Origin: Zygnema cylindricum
Lineage: Eukaryota > Streptophyta > Zygnematophyceae > Zygnematales > Zygnemataceae
NCBI GenBank assembly: GCA_037447655.1
Contig: JBBHKE010000262.1
Span: 1-64,000, forward strand
DNA length: 64,000 nt
Direction of reading: 5' to 3'
Below, piece after piece: positions 41,535 to 54,100 of the stretch. Position numbers and translations under genes: made by a program. The notes beneath the pieces are model-generated. The model was not told the origin of the DNA. It was given only the letters and a program-made list of their open reading frames with translations, and did not search any database. How positions within the stretch are numbered: the first letter of the stretch is position 1; each line of letters begins with the position of its first letter.

Positions 41535-41860
41535 GAAGGTAGGAGAGCGATTACGAATATAAGAGGAAGTTAATAAGGCTTCCGCCCAAAAATGAAAAGT
41601 TGAGGAGGCAATATGGAGAAGAGATCAAGACATGTCAATGAGAGTGAAATTGAGACATTCGACATCACCATTTTGCTGGGGAGAATGAGGAGATGTTTTG
41701 TGATGAATAATTGTATGTGTTAGTAAAAACTAATTGGAAACAAATTCCCCCCCATTATCCGTGCTGATTGTTTTGATGCAAAACGACAAGTGATTTTCTA
41801 CAAGCGCCTTGAAATGTTGGAAATGGTAAAAACCTCGCACTTATGACGCAAAAAAAAAAA
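41535..41860 (-). pseudogene. copia element J integrase fragment
   Basis: Minus strand. STDNGGEFVSN and SPQQNGDVECLN mark the second Asp and the Glu region of a copia integrase of a family distinct from A and C. Frameshifted, with stops. Confidence 0.65.
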
Positions 41861-41861
41861 T

Positions 41862-42584
41862 GTGTAAAGCTAGAAAAGTTTAGGGTTCGATAATTACTTA
41901 AAGATGTAGACGTAGTAATTTCCATTTAACTAATGAAACGAACTGCTAGTGCATAGAACCTAATGTACTTATATAGAGTACGAAACAAATAGTACGAACA
42001 TTTGTTTAGACGCTCGGTATTAAAAGTCGATTTCGATCGGATGGCCACGGCGTAAGCGGACTTTCCAAAATGGTCGTTTTGGCGGTTTTCGGTCATCACC
42101 ACACCGAATGACACGTGGCGACATCTCATTGATTTGCGGAATCTCCGCAAAGCTTCACTGCAAGTCCGCATGTGATAGGCGTCACCTATATGGTCATGTT
42201 GTACAGGAGTCGTACAAAAAGTACTCTGGCACGTGTACCTTTCTGTACTGTACAGTCATCTGATTGGTTCGTACTTCAGTAGTAGAGGGTTTAGAGAGGG
42301 ATCTAGGACTTAGAAAAAATTAATCTAGCCGCCTCTCTCTCGGAGAGCTCCTGTACAAAAGGTCAACTTTGACCATTGATAATTTAGGGCTCAAGGGAGC
42401 AAATTAAGCCATTCTTTTTGCTATCGACTCAGAGGAGCCTTGCCATCACAAGGGTGAAGCTGGTTAGGGTTGTTTTCTGTCAGGGTGGCAGATATACTTG
42501 CTCAAACTCCAAGGTGTCAAGGTTATATTAGAAACTTCGTGTAAGCTATTCTCTCTGAGGACTCATCGAGGTCTCACAATTTCA
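41862..42584 (+). repeat. 5'-truncated copia LTR inside element J
   Basis: A-type LTR in plus orientation: inverted repeat AAACAAAT / ACATTTGTTT (about 41985-42008), G-box ACACGTGG (near 42111), CTCTCTCTCGGAGAG, and end GAGGTCTCACAATTTCA. The first 300 bp are missing. Confidence 0.7.
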
Positions 42585-43111
42585 TACATCACTATGAATG
42601 AGATCACCGGAGCCAAATAGCGAGAAGAAGAAAATGGAAAAGGTAAACGAGGCATTTTCGAAGAATACAACCATGACAAAAGTCAAACTTGTTTTCAGTA
42701 AAATTATCAATGCCATTTACAAGCCCTTTTCCAAAAGAAGCTAGAGTAGCACCATTAAAATGGTCGTATCGAAGATGCCATGTCAAAAAAGAGGAAGAAG
42801 ATGGAAAATGAGCTAATGAAGCATGAGCAATACTATAAATAATAAATAAAAGATATAAATTGCCCATTCTAATGCCATTACCAATGAGATCTTTAGTGGA
42901 GGAAAAGAATTGAACGTTGGATTCAGTGATGACAACAAAAGTCCCATGGCGCAAAGCCCAACTAGGCGAAAAATATTCTTCTTGAGGTCAGGTACGAAAT
43001 AAACTTTGTCAAAGATGATTGGACGAGAGGCGTGTGAACCGGAATAAATTTGCACCTGTCCAACGAGAGTGGAGGCTAGAATCATATTATTACCCAAATA
43101 GAAGCGTAGAG
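42585..43111 (-). pseudogene. copia element J protease-integrase junction
   Basis: Minus strand. VYFVPDLKKNIF, WHLRYDHFNGATLAS (pre-integrase) and FCHGCILRK (integrase zinc finger Cys pair). It joins the integrase fragment on the other side of the LTR at 41862-42584. Confidence 0.7.
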
Positions 43112-44143
43112 TGTTGAAATTGATAGATTTCTAGAGTATTTTCTAGGTGAAATATGTTAGTATAAAAAGAAAAGGACAGACAGTCTGCCTCCACCTCCTC
43201 TCTCTAGCCCCCATACTTGTTGTAGTCACTAAAGGATATACAGGGTGGTTGATCCATGGTTGCCCTAGTCCAGCAGGCAGTTATTTTTAGTAGGTGACTC
43301 TAGAAATATATATGACGGACCCGGGATTCGATCCCGGTACCTACCGGTCGTCAGACTGACGGACAGCGGTCAGCTCTATACTATTAGACTAGGACCAATG
43401 CTAAGTGCTATACTATGTGATAGATATATATACATTTAGAAAGGAACAAATTCATTTGAATAAAACTGGATACGTCGTGCATAGATACAATTTTATTAAA
43501 GTACGAAGTACGACATCATTTCAAAACGAATACCACGCATGTTTTTGTCAACGAAACAAATATCGCGCAAGTATTTCTAACGGCTACGATTGCGTCTCAT
43601 TGCGAATCTGACGGCACACATCATCACTGAAATCCCGGAGTGGTCACCTTGGCGTTTTGTGACGTGTCATGACCTGGAGCCACGTGGAGAGATGACATTC
43701 GGTCATAGGAATTCCGAGGAATGTACGGACAAGTTAAAAGCAGACACGCGTCCGCTTAATAGCCTTGTCGTACATAGGCCGTACAAAAGGTACACCGGCA
43801 GTAGTACTTTTTGGTACGGTACAGTAATGTGATTGGTCCGTACTTCAGTAGATAGAAGTTATTAGAGGGAATCAAGACTTAGAAAATTTTGGTAGGTAGT
43901 CACCTCTCCCTTTGAGAGTTTGTATAAATTGGCATTTTTACTGCCTCATAACTTATCGGTTGGATGGTCGTTTTCAGTGATTCTTTTTGCTACGGACTCA
44001 TGGGAGTCCATGCTGCATAGGGGTGTAGTCAAATTGTCATTTTGTCTTCCTGGACAGCAATGGTTGTGGTTTGAAGTGGATTAGTTAAATACTATTTAGA
44101 GGCTTCATGTATTCTGTGGTCCAATGGAGGACACAGAATTGCA
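43112..44143 (+). repeat. copia LTR, 1032 bp, H type
   Basis: TGTTGAAATT to CAGAATTGCA, close to the LTR of H. Antisense tRNA-like stretch with GGGATTCGATCCC (43310-43400), G-box CCACGTGG (near 43680), and an LTR-borne ATG (MEDTELQ). Flanks TAGAG and GGTCG do not match, so a solo LTR is likely but not proven. Confidence 0.8.
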
Positions 44144-44450
44144 GGTCGGAAGTGCTCGGCGTGGAAATCCTTGCTTGTTGCACTGGAAGAAAGGGGAACA
44201 GTCTGTTTTTTCCACAAGTGTCGCCATTCGCCCTTTCCCGAGAATTTGTTGGACAGAAGTTTGTGGGTCTTGGATCTGTTTTTCTAAGAGTTGATTGAGG
44301 ACGGGAAGCGAGATCAGATTTGTCCAATAAGCTCTAACTCTGTAGGCTCAGGATCCCGTCTGTGCTGCATCAAAGACCAATGGAGCTACTAAGAACTGGG
44401 TTACATGATTCTAGCTGTCGGCAATATATTTTCGTCGATCCTCCCCGGGT
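44144..44450 (-). pseudogene. possible gag end of element J
   Basis: Minus strand. A Gln/Ser-rich stretch followed by C...FFQCNKQGFPRRA, which looks like a damaged zinc knuckle. Its place upstream of the J protease region fits, but similarity is weak. Confidence 0.35.
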
Positions 44451-44461
44451 TGACATTCTCC

Positions 44462-44611
44462 AAAACGTATACATCCAAAGTATGAATTGACGTTCAGTGT
44501 ACTTTGGTAAATATGATTTTATCGTACAACTAAACTTTTTGTCAAAGTTTCCTAAATTTTAGGGCAAAAAGACAAAGAAAAGTAGATACTTTAACACATG
44601 GGGACGTACCC
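44462..44611 (+). repeat. X2: right end of an X element
   Basis: TACATCCAAAGTATGAATTGACGTTC to ACACATGGGGACGTACCC, the last 150 bp of the X family, followed by TTA. Confidence 0.75.
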
Positions 44612-44726
44612 TTAAAGCATCTTTTCGGCGTACACACTTGTCCCGAATTTCAATTTCGGAAGCTGAGAATCTTGTTTTTCAATCGCACCCGCCAGATCCA
44701 CAATCCGACATGAGTGTACGGAGAAA

Positions 44727-45266
44727 GGTCAATCGAAACCGTGACCGACCGTTAACCGACCGCCCGCGCCAAATCCGAAACGAATTCAGTTGCCAAATTT
44801 GGAGGGTCAGGTGGTTGCGGTCAGTTGATTCACCAAAAAAAAAAAATCGGTTACGGTCGGTTAACCAAAAAACCAAAAAAAATGAAAATTTTGTACTGTC
44901 CATACAATCCAACATTATTGTACTTTGTACTTTTTGGCATCGGGGAAGCACGTGACATCATGATTAGCGTCGCAAATCTGACACGGTATTAACACTATTA
45001 TTTTTGCAAATCTTAGGGAACGCGACAATTCGTAATTATTGGCTTATTCATACATCCTACATCGATTGATTTTGTATTTTTTCGGTTACGGGCGGGCACG
45101 GTTAGTCGCGAGAAATCGAGCTTCAGTTAACTTTTATTTTCGTAAACGTCGGTTGGTTAACGGTTAACAATTTTGGAGCGTGATACAACCTGGTCGCGCG
45201 TCGATTACCCAGATTTTGAAAAAAAAAACGGTCGGTTTCGGTTATGTAAAATTTGGACTTTTGCAA
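44727..45266 (+). repeat. hAT-2-like copy, ends decayed
   Basis: AGGTCAATCGAAACCGTGACCG to GGTCGGTTTCGGTTATG..GACTTTTGCAACC. Same subterminal CGGTTAAC repeats as 56512-57380, but the outer CAGAGGTCGC ends are damaged. Confidence 0.65.
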
Positions 45267-45929
45267 CCTTTGGTTTACGACATTAATGAAAACTTCGAAA
45301 TGTACAATACATACTGTACGGATGTTAGGAGTGTATGAGTGAACATAGGCATCGTAGATATCCCAATATTGAAACCAATATATAGCGATCGTCATTTCAC
45401 CGATATGTGGCAATCCTAAAAAATAAATATTGGTTATTGAAAAAACTCATTCGATGTAAAAGCAAAAGTTATAACAAACAAGGAATACTCGCAATGCCGC
45501 TTTAAAAATATTGATAATATATAGCGGTAAAAAAGGGAAAGAGAGAAGCCTAAAGTAGCCATTAAAGAGAAGGGACAAAGAGAGGGAAAAACGAAGACAG
45601 AGTAGGAGGGAGATGGAGGGCGAGGTAACGACGGAGGACGGAGCAGTAGGGGAGTGGAGGAAGAGGATGGAACTAGGAAATAGAGAGAGAGAGAGAAGTG
45701 TGGGCTGAGGAAACGAAAAGCCGCTTCTAGGATAGTAGGATACTTAGTCGTTAACTTTGTCATTTAAACAGTATATGGTGTTGTATATCGGAAGAATCAG
45801 TCGATGTATCGCACAGTCAATGTTTACGGATACCGCAACAAGGAGCAAACGATATTTGTCGAGTTTGATGAAATAACATAATCAATAACTGCCATAAACC
45901 ATTCAATATTGAACATTCATACCAGATTC
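45267..45929. other. no gene seen; purine-rich stretch
   Basis: Non-coding. 45535-45700 is strongly purine-biased (GGGAAAGAGAGAAG type, with AGAGAGAGAGAG near 45683). The flanks look like older TIR repeats. Confidence 0.5.
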
Positions 45930-46438
45930 CAGAGGTCGCAAACGGTCAACCGAAACCATGATACACCGTTAACCGACAGCCCGCGCCGGATCGGAACGGA
46001 TTCGGTTGCCAAAATTTGGGGCCAGGCGGTCGCGATCGGTTGACTCACAAAAAAAAAAAAAAGCCCGTTACTGTCGGTCAAGCAAAAAACGAAAAAAATG
46101 AAAATTTTGCACTGTCCATATAATCCAACATTATTGTATTTTGTACTTTTTGGTATCGTGGAAGTACGTGACATCATGATTAGCGTCGCAAATTTGATTG
46201 GCTTGTTCATATGTTGTGAAAAACTAAGATTTTTTTTTTGTACTTTTTCGGTTACGGGCGGGAACGGTTAGTCGCGAGAAATCGAGTTTCGGTTAACTTT
46301 TTTTTTCGTAAACGCCGGTCGGTTAACGGTTAACAATTTGGAGCGTGACATAACCCGGTCGGGCGTCGGTTACTCAGATTCTGAAAAAGAAAAACGGTCG
46401 GTTTCGGTTATGTAAAATGTTGACTTTTCCGACCTCTG
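45930..46438 (+). mobile_element. hAT-2-like element, 509 bp
   Basis: Terminal inverted repeats CAGAGGTCGCAAA and (TT)CCGACCTCTG, with internal CCGTTAACCGAC and CGGTCGGTTAACGG. Smaller than the copy at 56512 because it lacks the 62-bp array. Flanking 8-mers (CCAGATTC, CCATACGG) do not match, so the duplication is lost or never existed. Confidence 0.65.
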
Positions 46439-47390
46439 CCATACGGACAAATTTGACTTCAAATTTGAGCGATGTTCGAACTACAATCGTTTTTCTGTTC
46501 GGTACGGTTCGTAGTTTGAAAGCGTGCCGTGCATTCAATTATTGAACCATGAAGACTTGATGTACGATGTCCGTTTCAAAATGTTTCTGACAGCGACTTT
46601 ACGGATGGCCGTCATACAGCTGTAAGGAAAATGTATTGTAAGACGTGTCATTCCGTGATTAGACTAGCGGAGAAAGAAAATGACTCTTTGCAGATACTGC
46701 TCTATAGAAGAAATTCGTGAAACAGTTTTTCGTGTTTCGCCACGTTTTGCCATTCCGGGTCCGTACGGAGATTTCCAAAACCGTACTTTGACACGATTTT
46801 ACTTCCCAACGGAGATCACCCTTTGTACAGTCTCCCAAACTGCTCTTGCGCATTCACGGATTGCTCCAGTACTGTACGGTACAGTACCGTTTCACATTGC
46901 CAACGAAAAGACCAAACTGGTCAATTCGGTTATTCCGTTGTTATCACGAATAGCATGCCATTCGCGTATATGCTCTGCGCTAACTAGTCATCTCCGTTAA
47001 CAGCAGTTGTTGAAGGCATATTCACCGTCCGATCTCTATATTGTACCTCTTTACGTTACGGTTTCACTCCATTGTTTCACTGCACACCTTGGCCAGTCGC
47101 CTGTGTTGTGAGGTACACCGTGGATCGCTATTAGCTTGTGATTTATATCCGTGTAACAACTCTAGTTTAGGTTTATCTACGTGGACAAGCGAGGACCACG
47201 CGTCATACCGCTGCAATAAAGATAAATAAATGATGTTACCCATGCTATTTTGTGGTCGAAGACAGAAAAGATAACCGAAACCGAATTAGTGTTATCACGG
47301 AAGTAGCAGTTCACGGTGAACTGAACTGTACTCTAGAGTCTGGCATTTAGCAAACCCTAATCCAGAATTCCAGTGGGTTTCAACTTCGAC
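46439..47390. other. intergenic, upstream of the ATPase gene
   Basis: Repeat-poor compared with its surroundings. A 106-codon open stretch at 46680-47000 has no recognisable motif and is probably chance. Promoter elements of the gene downstream should lie here, but I see no clear TATA box. Confidence 0.5.
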
Positions 47391-47391
47391 G

Positions 47392-47433
<42 letters not shown>

Positions 47434-47457
47434 ATACGTGCACACACACATACACAC
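47392..47457 (+). repeat. CT/CA microsatellite in the 5' leader
   Basis: (CT)n at 47392-47433 followed by a CA-rich stretch, about 140-200 bp before the start codon of the ATPase gene. CT-rich leaders are frequent in plant housekeeping genes; a promoter or 5' UTR role is inferred. Confidence 0.75.
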
Positions 47458-47593
47458 TTCAGCAGATCTGTCGACCACCTGTTTTGGCCATCTTTGGCTT
47501 GCCTGAACAACTCGGAGGTTTTCCTTTTTGAACCTTTTTAAAGACTCTTCATCTTTTCTCTGTTTCTCTCAGTTCAGTTTTCGAGCAGGCGAG

Positions 47594-50500
47594 ATGAATG
47601 ACGCAGATGTTTCCAAGCAGGTCCAGCAGATGGTTCAGTTCATTCAACAGGAGGCTGAGGAGAAGGCTAATGAGATCTCTGTAGCTGCTGAAGAAGTGAA
47701 ATTCTCTCCCCCTCTCTCTCTCTCCCTCTCTCTCTACGCTCCTCTTTCTCTCTCTTTCTTTTCCTCCCTCTATCTCTCTTCCTCTCTCTATCTCCCTCAC
47801 TCTCTCACACACGGATATTTCCTTCCAATGCTGCTCTGAGTGACTAACACAAAAAATATGGAAAATTCATATTTTGGCATTCTTTCAGTTACATTTTTTT
47901 TCCTTGCAAAATTTCTATTGCAGATTGGGGTGCCGAGAATGTATCTGATCGTCAAAGGACATACCTGTTTTAGTGCCGATTCACATGTTTAGCTTTATAT
48001 GAATGCATGTCAAATGAGGGCATTCAGTAATAGTGTTGTTTAGTGAATTGACTCTTTTTTTTTGTTGATCGTGATTTTATTGATGCCTTTTTTTTTTCTG
48101 CAGGAATTCAATATTGAGAAGCTTCAGCTAGTAGAGACAGAAAAAAGAAAGATCCGCCAAGAGTACGAACGAAAAGAGAAGCAAGTTGAAATTGCAAAGA
48201 AAATGTAAGTTTTTGTTCATCTTTTCTGATATGCTGCCTGTCGCTTTTAGTGTTAAACAGTTTTTGGGCAGTCAAAGGCTTTTTATCTTTGTCATCGACC
48301 GTTTTTTTCTGAGGCAAGCAGTCGCAAGGTAATGGTTTGACCTTTTGATTTTGATCATGATCATGATTGAAAATCGGGAAACTGTGTGATGAGAAAAAGT
48401 ACTTTGATACCTCGAAAAATATTTAACTCTAGTAGGGATAGGCAGTGTACTTTACTGATTGGTTGCACATATTTGGCGCAAAAGAGTCTCCTTTTTAGAA
48501 ATTGGTATTTGTGTGAATCTTATTGTGATTTCCAGCTGCCATTTCTCTATTTTTTATTCAGGCTATCTGGTTCCGCGAAAGTTTCTTTTTCATGCCAAAA
48601 GTTTTATTTTTGTCCCACTCAATCAATGTGGGTTTTTTTTATTCAATTTATTTTGTATGGTTCGCAGATTCAGCAACCAATATCGTCATTTAGAGAGTAT
48701 TGTATGGTGATTTTTATGTATTTGTTGGAGGCTTTTATTGTTCAATACCTTACACCGTTTTGAAATTTAGAAACTATTGTGATGGTTAATGATCAATGAG
48801 AAGGTTAATGATCAATGAGAAGGTTATGTCCCATAGTGATCAATACTACTTTTTGAAAATGTACAAGGTTCTCATTCTGGTGATGTGAAGATACAATCTT
48901 GGCACTGAGCGAATCCATGTTTGGTTTTTGGTGCAGTGACTATTCTAAGCAATTGAACGCTTCTCGTCTTAAGGTTCTTCAAGCACAAGATGAGATTGTG
49001 AAGGCGTTGAAAGATGGAGCAGAGAAGGAGTTGGCTAAGTACTCTCATAATCACAAAGTCTATGGAACCCTTCTCAAGCATCTTATTGCTCAAGTAAGTT
49101 TTCGTATTCACAGGAGATAAGAGACAGAAGAGTAGATAACGATCAGGTGCTATCAGAGCAATATCTAGCTTCTGGTTATTCGCTCTGAAATTTATGAATA
49201 TTGTTGTGGTTGATCCAATTCCTCCATATGGTTCCGTGCTCTACTTGCCACAATATAATAACTGATTTGTAAAGGATTTTCTTTGCTGGCATCATAACAA
49301 AAATGAGTCCCTGACGATATCCAAGTCAACAAAATATTGCGAGTATATTTCTAAAAAGTACAGGAAAAATTGTAAAATTTTGCAGGCTCTCCTCAGGTTG
49401 AAGGAGCCTGCAGTATTGCTGAGATGCCGAAAAAATGACTTGGAGCTTGTCCAATCAGTAGTTGAGGAAGCTCGTTCAATCTATGCTGAGAAAACTGGAA
49501 ATCCGCCTCCGACTGTCGACGTAGACACTAAGAAGTTTTTACCTCCTCCTCCCGGCGAAAACAAGGGAGGCCCTGGCTGGTGATTGTTCTGCTCTCAAAT
49601 CATCTGCACATGTTTTATTCATATTTACGTTATGTCTGTAACCCGTTTTTGGTTTTCGTTAGATGCTATTTCGTGAAAAGGTATAGGGAAACTGAGAAGA
49701 TCAAACTTGTCTTTGCAGTGCTGGTGGAGTGGTAGTTGCCTCCAAGGACGGTCGTGTGGTTTGCTCCAACACTCTCGATGCTCGTCTTGAGATTGCATTC
49801 CATCAAAATTTACCAACGGTATGTATGGAAATAGTGTATGGAATAGTATGGATTAGTCTATTCAATCGTATGTAAATGTATTGGAAAAGTGTGGGTCATT
49901 TTTCTGTGTCAGGTTCTGCCTGAGTTCTTTTTGGCAATACTGTAAACTGTCATTAGTATGACTGGAAAGTTATCGGAAAACCCTCAATTTTTTTTGATAC
50001 AATAAAGGTTTACAGTGTATCGCTAAAATACAAAATGTGTATTGTGCTTCTGTCGTTTTACAATACATGATTACACAATTTGATGCTCGATTCACAAATA
50101 GTAAATATTACAGACGCTTGGGTTTTTCGGATTTTGGATTTCGTGCTTCTTACCTTTTCACTCAATGTACGGGTTGTAGAGTCCCTCATAAAATGAAGTT
50201 GGAAGAGTTTTATCTCGATGTTCCTGTGCCTATTTTTCTTTTCTTTCGAGGGAAAACTGTTTCTCTTTGTTCTCTCCTCTCTTTCATTTGCGTTGATGGC
50301 TTTATTTACCTCTACTGGGTTTTATTTGGACTGACAGTCTTAGGCATCTAGCTCTGCTATTAGGGTTTTGTCTGTCCATAAAGGATTTCGTGTTTTGCGA
50401 AATATTTCGGGTAGAAGCTTCTCTCCAAGCATATATTTGCTTTTGAGAGTCGATTTAACCCCATCATGAAATATTGAGATTGTGTCCTCAATACTTGTCA

Positions 50501-51257
50501 CTAGAATTTTGCATGTTACATCTCATAGCTCTCGCTCAGATAAGGCCTTGTTTTGTCCTCCATGCAATTCAGGGTTAGCAGTCATGCACTCTAATTTGTG
50601 TGGAGATCTCAAAAAAAATTCTGTCCAGAAAAATAGGTCTTATAAACTAGGTATTGTGACCGTATCGTGGACGATATGGTAAAGTCATGCATTTCTGTAT
50701 TTCTGTGGTTTTCCATCTGAACGCTTTTGGGCCAAGCATAGTTTTTCTTGGTATGTATATCAATGGGATGTGTAAAAGATACTTAGTGATTTCTGATTTC
50801 TGTAACTCTTAAAATCGAGAAGTTTATAAGTCGATATCTATACACTTTCCAGAAATGACAATATTGTGATAATCGTCCGATATATTTCTAAAAATTTTAG
50901 GGTAACTTTTAATACTTGGTAGGTGTTTATAATGTACGGAATTTAGGGAATACACGGAATGTATGGAATGCACGTCTATATCGTTTATATCGCGATGTCC
51001 ATATAATGTATAGCGGTTATCGGCGATACCATGTATCAATCAATAAATTCAATATCTAGACCTCAGGAAATTAGTACATATAGGATTGTCGACAACGCTT
51101 CTTCTATGTACGTTCACTAGTTATTTTACATCAGTAGTTATTTTGTAATTTGTGTTTGAATGGTTTTTGTCGAAAGTTTTGTCTTCCCTCTTATTGGCTG
51201 CTTTTCTTCTTGCAGGTTCGCAAGAGCCTCTTCAAATCCAGTGTTGTCTCAGCATAA
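47594..51257 (+). CDS. VHA-E: V-type H+-ATPase subunit E
   Basis: Peripheral-stalk subunit of the V1 sector of the vacuolar proton pump; with subunit G it ties V1 to Vo on tonoplast and endomembranes. Six exons: 47594-47695, 48104-48204, 48937-49093, 49386-49579, 49719-49818, 51216-51257, giving 231 residues, the usual family length. The N-terminus MNDADVSKQVQQMVQFIQQE, then EANEIS-type sequence, EEFNIEKLQLVE and a long charged coiled coil to about residue 95, LNASRLKVLQAQD, ALLRLKEPAVLLRCR, FLPPPP, GGVVVASKDG and NTLDARLEIAF are plant VHA-E landmarks. Introns of 408, 732, 292, 139 and 1397 bp all have GT-AG ends; the donors of introns 1 (GTGAAA) and 4 (GTGATT) are weak. Phases are consistent and no stop intervenes. 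It is the only intact host gene in the window. Confidence 0.97.
47702..47812 (+). repeat. CT-rich low-complexity tract in intron 1
   Basis: CTCTCTCTCCCTCTCT-type sequence straight after the first exon. It makes intron 1 pyrimidine-rich at its 5' end and opens spurious frames on both strands. Confidence 0.8.
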
Positions 51258-52526
51258 ACCAAATTCCTTGTGGATTTAAAAGGACGGTTTACAGAGCTGC
51301 CATTGGCTGGGAGGAGAGAGAGAGACACAGAGAGAGGGGGAGAGGGCGGATATTTCCCACCACAAGGCAGATAACAGCATTTGATTTGATGACGGGTGAT
51401 CGAACTTTGTGAGCTTTGTCTTGATGAACCAAAATAGAGAGGATGCATATTGTATACATGTTGGTTGATTAGAAAAGAAAAGAAAAGTCAAGGAAAGTCA
51501 AGAAAAGTTTACATGATAATGGCTTACATGACCAAACTCAGACGATTTTAAGTTAGTGTGTTTGTTTAAGAATGGAATTTTTAAAATGGATTGTTTAAGA
51601 TGGATACAGTAATTATAGCTTTTTCGTTGTTTTCTCCTTTTCCTTTTTATTGGAGGATTTCTGGGCTTGCGGGAGCTTCGGAAAGTGGCTCGGTTGTGAA
51701 CTTTCCCGGGATTGGTAAGAAAGGAAGGAAGGAAGTTGTGAATTCCTGAATCTCCGAGTTGTAGGTTTCGGTTTTATAATTTGCTTGTCTTGTACTCCAT
51801 TTTTTTGTTCATCTATTTTGTACTAATTAATGTGGAACTGTTAAAAATTTGGCTTTTCCCTTTTTTTGTGAGTTTGTGTTGCGAGTTTGGTAAAGAATTT
51901 TGTGACGTAAGAATTGGCTTCTCGTGGTTCTGCATTTGACTTGCATACGAATGAGAATATACTATTGAATGAAATATATTTTGAAGTGTCCCAATGTGTA
52001 AGAATGAAGACGTAACTTATGTTTGTGACGATTGTATACGTCGACAATACCTGTGACGGTTGTCAACATCTACAAGCTGTGTTGTCACACGTTCTTTTTT
52101 GGAACCGCTTGTGACGACGCATGTTTTACTGTGACATTGGCGACGTATCGCCTTCCAGCCTGCGCCCTTGCACGGTTGAAGGAGATGCGCTTTGCCTTTG
52201 CGTCTTTTGTCCGGTCGACGTGAAATGCCATCGGAATTCTGAGACCCTTGCAAAAAAAAAAACCATAACGGACGAAAACTTACAAAACAAAACAAACTGT
52301 GTACTTTTCTTCATTGTACTGAACATAAACAGAGAAAACAGAGTGAAGCGTGTGCTTTTCCTCGTCGCTTGAAATCGTTTGTTTTTTTTTGAAAATGTTG
52401 ACACTTGCGCATGTGAAAAAACTTTGATTTAAGACACGGTAAGTAAAATACGACTTTGAGAAACTATTAAAAATACACTCTTTCACTACGACGCGAATTG
52501 ATAAAAAATTGTGCGACCATGTAGTA
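51258..52526. other. 3' flank of VHA-E and intergenic sequence
   Basis: Contains the 3' UTR (end not determined), a GA-rich tract at 51307-51348 and, from about 52017, decayed X/Y-type motifs (GTGACGATTGTATACGTCGAC). No other gene recognised. Confidence 0.55.
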
Positions 52527-53035
52527 CACCACGAATCGTAATTAGAGTAAATTACTGTAATTCGGTCGCTCGAAATTTCAACTCTATCACATGAAATAGA
52601 ATAAATGATTCTAATTTTTTCATTATTCTATTTAAGGTAAAGTTTAATTAGCGTTTTTAATTCTAATAGAGGTTCGTTTTAAATAGTGTGGAGTACGGAC
52701 GACCTCTGAGGGTGCAAAACTGTACTTTATTAAGTAAAAAAATACAAATAATGATTTGATACATGTCGTAATCATGTATCTGCGTTTTAACAAACCGCGT
52801 AATGCAAACGTCATAGTGACGATAAACTGTACGTTTTGCCAAATTCTGTACGAATACCTTATTTACAGTAGAGGATATTAGCGTGCCAATTTAGAGTGCT
52901 TAAATAAATTAGAGTAAACTTCATAGTTGAAACAGCTCTATCACATAAATTAGCGTTCATTACTCTAAATATTTTTTTTAGTTTTTGTACTCTAATTTTT
53001 TCATTACTCTAATTACGATTCGCCATGTACATTCT
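52527..53035 (+). mobile_element. TIR element of about 0.5 kb, AT-rich
   Basis: Left end CGAATCGTAATTAGAGTAA, right end its inverted copy TTACTCTAATTACGATTCG. The interior is AT-rich and non-coding, with further inverted TCTAAT/ATTAGA stretches. The same terminus, GAATCGTAATTAGAGTA, occurs in the repeated segment at 58262 and 63549. The target duplication is not clear. Confidence 0.65.
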
Positions 53036-53112
53036 AAGTTCAACGATGACGCAAAATGTACTTCTACTTTTTTCGATTTCTTTGTACAGTTGTAACTTCG
53101 GCATTTCGGGGC

Positions 53113-54047
53113 TAAGGGCACTTTCCCATGTAACAAAAACATGGTCTTGTTACTTTTTTTTTTAGCGAAGATTTTCCATACTACTTTCAGAGCTTTCCGC
53201 TTTAACGCAATTGAATCGTTACTTTAAATTGTGACGGATGTAGGCGCGGGTGTAATTTGTGATGGTTGTAAGCGACTACAAAACTTGCGACAATTGAAGA
53301 CGTGTACAAAATAGCGACGGTTGTAGGTGTGTACTGTAGTTTCGTGTGATATTGTAAATGTTTAGGGTTTGTGACATTTTGACGTCACGCTTACTATGAT
53401 AGCGTCAACGTCACTAATTGCAAATCTCTCCGCAATGGTTTCTTGATTTTGTTTTTTCGTCCATTCTCACTCTATTTGCCATCAAAATACACCCAAAAAC
53501 AGTCAAACGTAAATTTTTTTAGAGATCTTTCATTTGATTCCATTATTGCCTTCTTCCATTGCAAGGATTGTGAGATAGACGCCGTAGTGGGAGAGGGAGA
53601 GACAAATAGGCGCCTTTATGGACTTCGCTTTTGTGGAATAGCATGCGTTGCTCAAGACCCCTCCACGCCCCCTACATGGAAAAAAGTCCGTACAGGTTGG
53701 AAATAAAGAGTGGTTTTTTTTTGTTACTCCACGTACTGCAAAAAATATATCAAAAACCTTTGACGTGTGCGACAACGTCTGCCTATTCGTTCACATACCC
53801 GAACTTTACTTAAAATCACCTCATGAGTTTATTTGATTATAGATTTGAAGATGACCCAGAGGGACGCGAAAGTGGGTCGAAACACGCTAAACGATAAACG
53901 GCAATACATTTGAAGTTTCAAGTTGACGCAAATTGTACTGTGGTAATTTCGTTTTTTTTGTACGATTGCAGATTTTCTCAATGCGGGCTAAGTTTTGAAG
54001 GAAACTACATGAAAAAACCCTAACTTTATCACATGGGGAAGTCCCTT
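53113..54047 (+). mobile_element. Y3: TIR-type repeat
   Basis: AAGGGCACTTTCCCATGTAAC to ATCACATGGGGAAGTCCCTT, with the usual Y internal motifs (GTGACGGATGTAGG, TTTTGACGTCACGC, AAAATCACCTCATGAG). About 0.93 kb, probably the full size of the family. Confidence 0.6.
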
Positions 54048-54100
54048 AAGTTTTACAATAAAACGTCAGAAAAAAACCCTTACTTTGACACATGGTACTT

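Noticed and set aside
43112-44143. Calling this LTR a proven solo LTR
   Set aside because: Flanking 5-mers TAGAG and GGTCG do not match and the host element J is too decayed to show the joined frame.
44638-44955. Open frames in both directions
   Set aside because: They cross the end of repeat X2 and a hAT-like copy, so they are shadows of non-coding repeats.
45930-46438. 8-bp target duplication for this hAT-like copy
   Set aside because: CCAGATTC and CCATACGG share too few positions to be a duplication.
46680-47000. 106-codon open frame upstream of VHA-E
   Set aside because: No motif, no splice or context support; length is within chance expectation.
47295-47510. Minus-strand open frame with long Arg-Glu repeats
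   Set aside because: It is the complement of the CT microsatellite in the leader of VHA-E.
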